DNA of 64,000 nt, taken from Macrosoma leucophasiata. Its lineage: Eukaryota > Arthropoda > Insecta > Lepidoptera > Hedylidae. Below are positions 36,801 to 48,800 of the stretch, piece after piece. Both the position numbers and the translations under genes were made by a program. The stretch is taken from positions 6,510,001 to 6,574,000 of the forward strand of contig JAWQUS010000022.1 of the NCBI GenBank assembly GCA_036365455.1, in the 5' to 3' direction. The notes below the pieces were generated by a model that saw nothing but the letters and a program-made list of their open reading frames with translations, searched no databases and was not told the origin of the DNA. How positions within the stretch are numbered: position 1 is the first letter of the stretch; each line of letters opens with the position of its first letter.

Positions 36801-39800
36801 TCAGTAAGTGAATTGATGTAATTATTTTGAGAAAATAAAGTTCTCAAACCACCAAGGCAAGAGAAAATGAAAAATAATGTAGCTTAAAACTACTATTAAA
36901 TAAGTACTCACCCCAAAAAGACATAAATATAGCAAAGAATACAGTTGCAGGGTTGTCGAACAGGTAGCTCAACTTCGCGAAGAGGCAAGAATCAGACAGA
37001 AGCTGATACTGGCATGCTTTGTCACACAACGGACAGAGCGTCGTGTTACCCGGACCGGTGCTATCGCAGATTTCCTTACTGTGGACAATATTTTTATAGA
37101 TGCTTGTCTGCCATTTGCTTTTATCCATAACATATAAAGAAAAACTGCCTCGGTAGCCTAGTGGTAGCAGGCCACTACTACTACGCTGAGGCCCTGGGTT
37201 CGATTCCCGGGTAGGGGGTTATCAGAGATAATGGTGAAAAAGCCTTTATCTCTGGTTCTATTGGGATTTTTCCATTTTCTGGAAATTTCCCAGTACCTCA
37301 AAGTTTGGTAATGTGCCCGGAGATGTCAACAGGCTCGCCACCTGTTACATGGGCCAAAACGTAACCGGCGAATCGTGAAGTTACGTATATAAAGAAAAAT
37401 ATACAACGTGTAAAGTAATGAAGAAAAAATCTGAAGGGGATTATTGTTTTCATTGTATTTTACATAGTAGTGCTAATTAGGCAATTGATAAGGCTAAAAT
37501 TTTGGAAAAAATCGAAGTCAAAGTTTTGTTCAAATATTTAAGAAAAAGCCCTATTTTGACGTCACTGATTTCTACTCCTCGCTGCGCCGACGCGACACCG
37601 CCGGTATAAACGGCTATTATACGACACGGTATTCAGGGTCCGGCAGAAAGGGTAGGCGTGGCTTCGCACCGGGTTGCCGCTTATTACACTATCCGGTCGA
37701 CAGGGCCCTAACTCAGTCACATTACAAAATTAAATATGAACAGTATGGAAACTACGTACAACACGTGGAAACGGCGCAATCACACAAACATGCGCATCAA
37801 CGAGGCCCCTAAGCGGTTCTCGCGGTGCTGCAGCTCCGAGTCACTCACTACTCGAGCGTCGATGCGCATGTTTGTGTGAGTGTGCCGTTTTGAACGTTTT
37901 GTACGTAGTTTCCATACTGTTCATATTTGTACTGTGTGCTAGGGCGTTAGGCTGACCGGGCCGCTCCGGTCGCCCTAATTAGGGGCCAAACTCCCTAAAT
38001 GTTATTACACTACCCTGACCCTTGCTATCGTACCCTGAATACCGTGCCGTGTAATAAGATCAACAACTTCGCGCAAGTCCGTCTTTGTTTAATAATAATA
38101 ATATAATAATATGTATAAAATTAATTAATAATTAAAAATAGTATGGAAAATAAATATGGGGCTGTGAATGTCGATAGTTTGCCATTTGATTGAGGATATG
38201 AGATTTAATAATATCCCCTAATATTATTTCTTAATTATTTTACACATTGTAGAAAACTGCCTCAGTAGGCTAGTGGTAACAGGCCACTACTATTACGCTG
38301 AGGTCCTGAGTTCGATTCCCGGGTAGGGTTATCAGAGATAATGGTGTAAACTCCTTTATCTCTGGTTCTGTTGGGTTTTTTCCATTTTCTGCAAATTGCC
38401 CAGTACCTCGAAGTTTGGTAATGTGCCCGGAGATGTCAACAGGCTCGCCACCTGTTACATGGGCCAAAACGTAACCGGCGAATCGTGGGTGTTTGCATGT
38501 ATGCTTGAATGCATGCATTTACTTCTGCCTACCCTTTCGGGGTAAAAAAGAAAATTTGTAGAAAAATAAACATACCTAGGTATATTATCACTTGAGTCCA
38601 TACTAGCGAGGCCGTACAAAAAGCACAGGGTGCCAACGATGGCTGGTGCATACAACATCTTTGTATAAAATCCGAGCCAACAGAAGTAAAGAGCAATCTT
38701 TTCACCAAAGTACCTCCGGACTAGCCAGAGAGGTTGCTTCTTAAACCATTTGCAGGGTCGCGCCCATTCTAGGTACAGTAGCTGTGGAGATAAAAAAATT
38801 ACATACAAATATATTACAAATAAATAAGGTCAAAAATATAAGAAAATAAATAAAATACTTGTTTTTTTATTATTTCGCATTAACACATGCTTGTGAAATA
38901 TATTTTATTTTAAAGAAAAATGGAAAGAAAAATTTGACTTCAGGCGAGACTCGAACTCGCGGCCTACTGGGAATCTAGTCCAGCCGCTCTTCCAATTGAG
39001 CTACTGAAGCCCTGCCCGATTTGTCAAATCTTTCCTTCACATTTATTGCCTTGCTTTATGGTAGCAGCAGCGCCATCTATTACCCGCGGCTGGTGTAGAT
39101 CGGAAGCGATCCACTTGGTTAAGCGATACGCGGTCGGTTGTGTGATGGGTGACCGTTAGTAGCAAATTAAAACGCGCGTTTCCGTGCTTCGGAGGGCACG
39201 TTAAGCCATCAGGCCCGAAATTCTTTCTGAAGTACATTATTATTATATTTATTATCTTTACCAGAAATATATGCTAGATATCTTACCCGTCTGTCCGTGT
39301 GTGTCTTATCAGGCATATCCGCATCATGTCTTCCTTCGTGTAGAGGAAAACATGCTACATATGTGCCATCATTTAGAAGTCTACGGATCCCCATCTGAAA
39401 ATATAAAAAAACTTACAGCTAGTAAGCTATGTGACGACCCCTCGCGCTAGTTCGTTTTTGTTTAGGGTTGTACATTTTTTTAACAATCTTAATATATATA
39501 AATCTCGTGTCACAATGTTTGTCCTCAATGGACTCCTAAACCACTTAACCGATTATAATAAAATTCGCACACCATGTGCAGTTCGATCCAACTTGAGAGA
39601 TAGGATAGTTTAAATCTCAAATTATAGTCGCAATTTTAATTTATTGCTAATTATTTGTCTGTTATTATTTGACAGTCACAATTATCTGTTAACTCCAAAT
39701 GATTCTAACAGATGTCGATACCTTTCGACTGGGTTGAGTAAGTAATCAATAGATGGCGCTGCTATGGTAAATCTACAATCATGTCATTTAGCTACATTTA

Positions 39801-42800
39801 AACAGCTTATTTACCACGTGTTTTTGACGCTATAAATTTTTATTTTGTACCTATTGATTTCTGCTTAATATCAAGTGTAAGAACATTTTAATTAATTGTG
39901 TTCAACGTACTTCCCCTTCAAATCTCAATCCAGTGAATTTGTATACCGACATCAACATTTTCGTCTTTGTTCGTAAATAATTTCATTGTACTAAAGGGTT
40001 ATAGTAGTAGAAAGTCAAATAAGGAGATCACCAATTTTTTTACAAATACCATCTGTGTGAAAAAGCATAGTGGACTCCGTGACTGATGTTCTCTTATTGT
40101 TCCTCTTAGATTGTTTACTATAATGTAATATAACAAAAACTTTAGCCACAGCAACGCGTGGCAGGGTCAGCTAGTAAACTAATAAATAAAAATTGTATGG
40201 AAAACAAATATAGCTATGTGGATGTCGATAGTTTACCATTTGATTGTAGATACGATGTCTATTACACTCAAATATTATTTCTTCATTATTTTACACGTGG
40301 TGTAATTGAATTAAACAATGTCTTACCCTAGTATCATTATTTTCATACTTCGCCCGTAGTAAGATCTGCATTACCAGTAGACTACGTTGCGCCGGTGAGA
40401 ACTGAGTATACCGGTCTTTTACTAGGAACCTGGGAAACAGATAAGCTTTTAAAAGTAAAATAAACCGTCAAGTGCTTGTCGGCGTGGTACGGTAACGGTT
40501 TTTTATTATAAAAGTGGCAAACAAGCATGCAGTTCACATTGATGTTAAGTGATGACTGCAGCCTATAGACACCCACACAAAGACCAGAGGTCAAAATGCA
40601 GATGCGTTACAACTCCTGAGGGCTAAGGTGTTATGCCACTGTGCCGGGAATTACAGGGCCGTACATTACCACCTGACCGGAACACGATAGTGCTGAACAC
40701 TACCATTTAGCGGTAAGTATATTAGGTAATGCGGTGGTGCCTATGCGCGCGAGCTCCGTCACAAGAGCTCTACCACCAGAAATATTCTGGGTGTCTACTA
40801 CACAGACATCAATCAGGACGTGTTTTTACACGCACACCCACAGTTGCCCGCTCGCAACCTCAGTGCGCGAGGCTGCCGCCATGGGACTCAAGGGGAGGTG
40901 CGAGCTGCGAGAGGGGAAATCAGGCGGGACGTAGAAGTATCCATTCTATACGTAGTATTTTTACATATTCTATGCTCAGGATTGTACAATACTTTCTGGT
41001 GGTAGAATTCCAGTGCAAAACAACATATTTCTTAAATAAAAAATATTAAATCCCTACTTCCCTACTTATTTAATATTGATTTATATTATTTCGCATTAAC
41101 ACATGCTTGTGAAATATATTTTTATTTTTAAAGAAAAATGGAAAGAAATATATAATATAGTTGGTAATAGGTGGCGCTGCTGCTACCATAAAGCAATGCA
41201 ATAGATGTGAAGGAAAGATTTGACAAATCGGGCAGGGCTTCAGTAGCTCAATTGGAAGAGCGGCTGGACTAGATTCCCAGTAGGCCGCGAGTTCGAGTCT
41301 CGCCTGAAGTCAAATTTTTCTTTCCATTTTTCTTTAAAAATAAAAATATATTTCACAAGCATGTGTTAATGCGAAATAAAATAAAACAATTATTAAGGGT
41401 AAAAGCGACTTCTTTACGATATTCAATAAACTGAAAAGTCTATTACATCGATTGCCTAACTAGCATAGTTGGTAATAGATGGCGCTGCTGCTACCATAAA
41501 GCAATGCAATAAATATGAAGGAAAGATTTGACAAATCGGGCAGGACTTCAGTAGCTCAATTGGAAGAGCGGCTGGACTAGATTCCCAGTAGGCCGCGAGT
41601 TCGAGTCTCGCCTGAAGTCAAATTATTTAATATTGTAAATGCGAAAGTAACTCTGTCTGTCTGTCTGTCTGTTACCTTTTCACGTCCAAACGACTGAACC
41701 GATTTTAATGAAATTTCGTACAGAGATAGAGCTGACTTTGAGAAAGAACAGAGGTTACTTAGTTATTTATAAAACGACATCCACGGGGGCGAAGCCGCGG
41801 GCAACAGCTAGCACATAATATAATTCGATCGTCGATTTTCTAATCGGGGTGTTAGAGAGTGTGCATTATCCCGTTTCATGTTGTATAAAGATATAGAGAA
41901 GAGATAGAGATAATACTATACGTACTGTTCTTCCCTCTTAACACCCTTATGATCAGTGGCAGTATAAAACGAGGGTTCAGCTTCGATTCTGTTGTGGTTG
42001 AATTCGTACAATTCTTTCAATTTCCGACGCCATTTTGAATACCATTTTCTGTCTCTTTCCGCTTGCTTCTCGTCGCTCTGAATGAAAAGTTTATTCCCAT
42101 TAGTTCGATTCATTAGTTCGACGATCGAACTAGTTAGAATTGTTTTTCTCATTTGTCTCGTGTTGGTTGGGCGTGATGGGGACCATTGGCGCTCCCGACT
42201 TAGCCAAGTTAGATCGAAGGCGAAGGAAAGGATGCGGCCCGCTGCCCCGTTCCGTCTTAAGTTTTTTTTTTTTGCTGACATTAAAAGTCGGTGGTAAGAC
42301 TTTTAATGTCAGCAAAAAAAAAACTAGTTTTAGCCACTAGATTTATTTCAAGAATTTAACAATGTTTTGTCGAATAAATGAGAACAAATTCTCACTAGTT
42401 CGACGATCGGACTAATGAATCGAACTAATGTTATTGTAGGGAATGAAAGAGACGTCAATATAATTAATATTTTATATCTTTATTTTTTCAATTGACTTAC
42501 CTCTTACCTTTTACTTTACTTTACTATTCAAGAATTTGTTATATTGACCGAGAATGAAGTCTGTTGTCTGTGTGACAGAATTAGCGGAAGGCTTCTACTC
42601 CACAGGAGGGCGGTGGGTCACGTCCCCCCACATTGTAATAAAGTAAGTATACCTAATTACCTACCTATTCATGATTAAAGTGACTTACCCACGCTCTCAC
42701 AGATATAGTGATGAACCTCTTCGTTGGTAGCTTCATCCCAATCACTTCGGCCAATCGCATCTCAGTCTTCCAGGGTATGTGGATCTTCAGGAACCAGGTC

Positions 42801-45800
42801 TTGCCGTCGAAGGACAGGCACTTGTTCTCCAGCTCCAGTTCCAGGCCTTCTTTGATCAGGTTTTCCTGGTAAATAATAATTAAGTGAAATAGCTGTTCTT
42901 TTTATTATTTTGAAGTTATATCTCCTTCATTTGATGCGATTGGAAAAAAATAGTGAATCTTTAAGATGCGCGCGCCACCGACAGATAAAAGTGATATTCT
43001 GAAGTTATTTTCTAAACATATAACAGCAGCAAACAGTCTGAAGTTGCTTAACAAAACAGTTTTTGGTTAAATTTTGGATTTGTAAATTGGATTGTTGAAT
43101 TTCTGCATTTAATAGACATAATTTTCAACAATTTTAGAATTTTTGTTCAATTTTGGTATTTCGGTTGGACAAGTTTAAAATCGGAAGAAATTCTGAAAAA
43201 TCGGTGGAATGCTGAAAAATCAGTAGTATCAAAATCATTCCTGTCAAACTTTTTTATATAAGAAAAATAAAGTCCAACCCCTTTATTCATAAACGTACTT
43301 TAGATACGTTTTAGCTATAGAATGCTTTGTCTTTGTCAGTTGCATTTTGCATTGTCAAATGTGCAGGATAGATAAGAACAAAGCAGAGATTAGCAACACT
43401 TTAGCTAAAATACGTTTATGAATACGTAACTTCACGACTGTAATCCCCGAAGGGGTAGGCAGAGGTAAATGCATGCATTCAAGCATACATGCAAATACCC
43501 ACGATTCGCCGGTTACGTTTTGGCCCATGTAACAGGTGGCGAGCCTGTTGACATCTCCGGGCTCATTACCAAACTTTGAGGTAAAGGGAAATTTCCAGAA
43601 AATGGAAAAAACCCAATAGAACCGGAGATAAAGGCTTTTTCACCATTATCTCTGATAACCCCCTACCCGGGAATCGAACCCAGGACCTCAGCGTAGTAGT
43701 AGTGGCCTGCTACCACTAGGCTACCGAGGCAGTTTATGAGGTTTACCGAGGTTTATGAATAAGGGGGTAAAAATTTTAATCTTAAAACATGTTGTATGCC
43801 CAGTGTGGTAAATTGTTGTTAAGTACTTAATTTAAGCAATACTATCTGCTAAATGTACACAATTTTTGACAATAAACAAATATTCTATTCTATTCTAAAG
43901 TGAAATACCTGAAAAGTTCTCCTACAATCCCGCTTCCTGGCCTCAGCTTCTGTCATCACACCATAATCCTCCTCCTCATACGCCAGCACCATGTCTATCC
44001 TTCGTCTTCCGTCCCTGAACATCAAGGATTCTGGATCCAGACCCTGGTGGGAAAAAATAAATGTTACCATCATATCAAGGTTGACAAATATGCAGTTCAC
44101 TAGTATAGCAAACGATGAGCTAACAACAAAAAACAGATGTGCGCACACGGGCATACACTCAAACACATATATATACAGAAATAATTACACGCATAGCGGA
44201 CTAAAATATACCTACCTTGTATATTTTGGTCCATGGCATAGATCAGAAACCAACTTTACTGGTGGTAGAACTCCAGTGACGGAGCTCGTGGGCGTAGACA
44301 CCACCGCATTACCTAATATACTTGCCGCTAAATGGTAGTGTACAGCACTATCGTGTTCCCGTCAGGTGGTAATGTACGGCCCTGTAATTACTGGCACAGA
44401 GGCGTAACACCTTAGGTCTCAGGAGTGATAACGCATCTGCATTTTGACCTTGGTCTTTGTGTGGATGTCTATAGACTGCAGTCATCACTTAACATCAATG
44501 TGAACTGCAAAAAAAACCTCATGAGCCCATCATTCGGCCGATTAAAATACATCTCGGACGATATTCAATAAACTGAAAAGTCTATTATATCGGTTGCCTA
44601 ACTAGCATAGTTGGTAATAGATGGCGCTACTGCTACCATAAAGCAATGCAATAGATGTGAAGGAAAGATTTGACAAATCGGGCAAGGCTTCAGTAGCTCA
44701 ATTGGAAGAGCGGCTGGACTAGATTCCCAGTAGGTCGCGAGTTCGAGCCTCGCCTGAAGTCAAATTTTTCTTTCCATTTTTCTTTAAAAATAAAAATATA
44801 ATAATCTTACCTCCGGACTCGTTTCTCCAATATTCTCGTCCTTCTCATTAGGGTAGTTTGGCGGTGACGGCTTCCCATCATCTTTGTTGCCGTAATCTGA
44901 AGTCTTGCTGTCCAGTTTTGACTGCAAATGAAAAGTTTTGTGAATTGCAACAAACTTTTAATATGACTTGCACCATTTGTTAAATTAACTTAAACGAATT
45001 GTTAAAAGTCGTCGTAATTTTAACTGCTAACCGTAAGGCCGGGTATCCACCAAAGTGGAGAGGAGAAGTGTAGCGGAGAGGAGATGTAAGCCTTGTGCAG
45101 GAGAGATGTGATGTGAGCTGTGAGAGATCGAAACGAGTCGAGTTCGACCGACCGGGCGGCGCCAGACACGCCGCTTGGCCGCCCGACTAGACACTTCTCC
45201 GTTCTGCCGCGCCGCTTGCCCGCTCGCCGCACAAAATTCAATAGAAAAATGAAACATGTCCTCTCCTCTCCGCTTGATCCATTTCCACTCGAGCTACGCG
45301 GAGAAGAGATGTGGAAATAACGATGTATTGTAACTGTATTAAAACACGTCTCCTCTTGGCCCCCTCTCCTCTCCGCTTTGGTGTATACCAGGCCTAACCG
45401 TCTAAACTGCGCTGGTTAATGTTAAAGTTAACCTCAATTTTCTATCACATTGTAAGGGAATCTGTCAACTCTGGTAACTTGACAAAAATACGCGGCTGCA
45501 ACGCATTTCGGACAACGCACTGGAACTCTACCACCAGTAAACTTAATAACAGAAAATGATCTACTCCCGTCAGGCACAAAAGCCGAGAGTCGGTCTTCCA
45601 AAAATAAACCCACCAATGGGTAATAAAAGCATCTAATTACCCTTTGTATAGGCTACAAGTCACCAATTACCTGGAAACTAGGCAAAGGAGTTCCAGGTAA
45701 AGCAGTACTGCCTTCCCTTGACTTGGGGCTGAAGGCACTGGTAGCTGATGTCATGTTCCTCACCAGCCGCCACCCTTGCCTGGCTTTCCTCTCCTCAGAA

Positions 45801-48800
45801 CTGTCCCTTGAACCCGGCTTGAGATCATCTCGGAGTGAGACCTGCAATTGAGATGACTACTTTTATGATGACTACTATTAAATGAAGATTAAAATATGGT
45901 CCAGTTAAGGAGCTAACATCAGTGGCGAACTAAGGGGAGAGGGGGTAGGACAGAGGTGGTCCGCCATGGGCCTCTGGTTCTGGGGTCTCCAAAAGTCGAC
46001 TGAACCTTTTTTTTTGCTCGCGCGTTTTTCTTGATGTGTATTTTATTAAATCACTTACCTCTTAGATTTTAAAGGCCACGCAGAGGCAGAGAGGGTTAAG
46101 ACGATATCGTTTTTTTATAATAATAATGTATGATAATTGCAACCCTTGAGATATGTCCCACTGCTGGGCACGAGTCTCTCTCCTTTTTGGGGGACGGCCT
46201 AGAGCTTACTCTACCACGCTGCTCCAAAGCGGATTGATGGTGATACGGGTTAGTGGCCGACTCGCTGTCGGAGGTTTTCAAACCGTCCATAAGGCCTCCG
46301 ACAAGGTTTAACGACTGCTACCTATCGATAGCAACCGGGACCGACGGCTTAACGTGCCCTCCAAAGTACGGAAACGCGCATTTTTAATTTGCCACTAGGG
46401 GTTACATCCGACCGCGCCCGTATCGCACAACCGAGTAGATCGCTTGCGATCTACACTAGCCACGAGGCCATGCGCGCTTTAAATTATTCCAGATGTGCCT
46501 CACAAAAATAAAACTGAGTCTTAGTTTCATCATAATCACACTTTTGAATATTATAACATAAAAAATGGCCCAGTAATAATTATACACAGAGACATAACAT
46601 TGACATTGACATTGACATTGCATTTGACCTCTTGTTTTTGTGTAGATATCTATAGGCTGCAGTCATTACTTAACATCCATATGAACTGCATGCTCTTGCT
46701 TGTCTTCACCACCTTCGTTGCATAAAAAAATGGACGCTCCTATAAATTTCTGCAAGTTTCAAGAAAATTCGATACCAATTCTGAATTTAACATGCCTAGG
46801 TCAGAGAATATGTAATAATACTACGTATAGAATGGACTCTTTGACGTCCCGCCCGATTTCCCCGCCTCACCTAACCTCCTCCCCTCTTATGGGTGACGTT
46901 TGCCATTCTCTACGTGCTACCCACACAGGTGCACGTCTAAATACACGTCACTGATTGATGTGTGTGTAAAAAAGATCAAATTAAAGGACTTATTACACGG
47001 CACGGTATTCAGGGTACGATAGCAAGGCTCAGGGTAGTGTTATAACATTTAGGGTTTAAGGGCCTTAATTAGGGCGACCGGAGCGGCCCGTGTATTTGTA
47101 CTGTGATTGAGATCGGATAGTGTAATAAGCAGCAACCCGGCGCGAGGCCACGCCCACCCTTTCTATCGGACTCTGAATACCGTGTCGTGTAATAACCTTT
47201 TAATCGTTTTGTATGGAATTTTGGCGGAGTGTACGCGGTGTGTCTAGATATAAAACAACACGAAGCAAACGACAAAATATTATACACAAACAGACACTAC
47301 CGGCATACAGACATAACGTACAATGGCTAACAAATATAACGCACGTCCAGTATTCGACAAGAAATAATACACATCCACCTCAGGAAGAGACGTCGGCTTA
47401 TTTCGGATCTGTAGAGCGTTATCTCTTTTGTACCTTACCTATTTGACGTTTGTCGACCATTTTGATCGAGTTTTGAGCAATACCGGACTACGGATGCTTA
47501 CGTAGGCAGTGTGCAGCAGAGATAACGCTCTATAAAGACGAAACTAGCCGATAGTCTCTTTCCTAATGGCCTTATTACACGACACGGTATTCAGGGTCCG
47601 ATAGCAAGGGTCAGAGTAGTGTAATAACATTTAGGGAGTTAGGGTCCCTAATTAGGGCGACCAGAACGGCCCGGTAAGCCTAACGCCTTGACTACACACA
47701 GTACAAATTTAAGAACTGTATGGAAACTACGTACAAAACGTTGAAATGGCACAATCACACAAACATGCGCATCAACGAGGCCCCTAAGTGGTTCTCGCGG
47801 TGCTGCAGCTCCAAGTCACTCGCTAATCGAGCGTATATGCACACGTTTTGTACGTAGTTTCAATACTGTTGTATCTGTTGTCAATAAATAAAATTTTTAT
47901 TTTTCGTATTATGCGGTATGCCCTTTTTTGAAGTATTTTATTGCTTGATGTTTTTTGGCAAATGTCAGAAACGCCATCAAAGCGTGCGACGTCATTTACA
48001 CATTGAAACTAAACACCAGTACCTTTTTATCGACGGGCTCATTGAACGGAACACTCTGTAAAAGATTTGATGAAATAGAGTAGAAACTTTTTCTCGGATG
48101 TATTATTAATTAATACATAAAGGTTGCTCTATGTATAAATTAATACCGGAGGGGAGTAGCCATATGCAGGCTTTCCCCTCTGTCAAAGTACAAGCCCAAA
48201 TGGGCCTATACCTGTCGCCTAGATGTTTAAAAGTGTGCGTGAAATTGTTTCTGTATTTTGTTAAAGTCATGGTATGAGTTTCGTAGTAATAGACGATTTT
48301 TGTAGTGTGCGAGTGTGTCGCACGCATTTCCCCCCGCAAAAAATTACAGACTCTTTTGCATCGGTAATACACGCTATGGCTACTCCCCTCCGGTCCGCCG
48401 CGACCGGTGGGCCGCGTTGCTCTATGAATTATCAGCCTTATTACACGATACGGAATTCAGGGTCCGATAGCAAGGGTTAGGGTAGTGTCTAGTGTCATAA
48501 CATTTAGGGTGTTAGGACCCTAATTAGGGCGAGTGGAAGGGCCCGGCCAGCCTAACGCCCTAACAACACACAGTACAAATATGAACAGTATGGAAACTAC
48601 GTACAAAACGTTCAAAACGGCACACTCACACAAACATGCGCATCGACGCTCGAGTAGCGAGTGACGCGGAGCTGCAGCAGAGCGAGAACCGCTTAGGGGC
48701 CTCGTTGATGCGCATGTTTGTGTGATTGTGCCGTTTCAACGTTTTGTATGTAGTTTCCATGCTGTTCGTATTTGTACTGTGACTGAGTTAGGGCTCTGTC

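Larger units (their letters stand above)
41085..41621 (+). repeat. tRNA-Tyr-like repeats: inverted stub plus two tandem units
   Basis: A minus-oriented spacer stub (41085-41150) is followed by two plus-oriented units. This repeats on a small scale the orientation switch of the large array. Confidence 0.75.
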
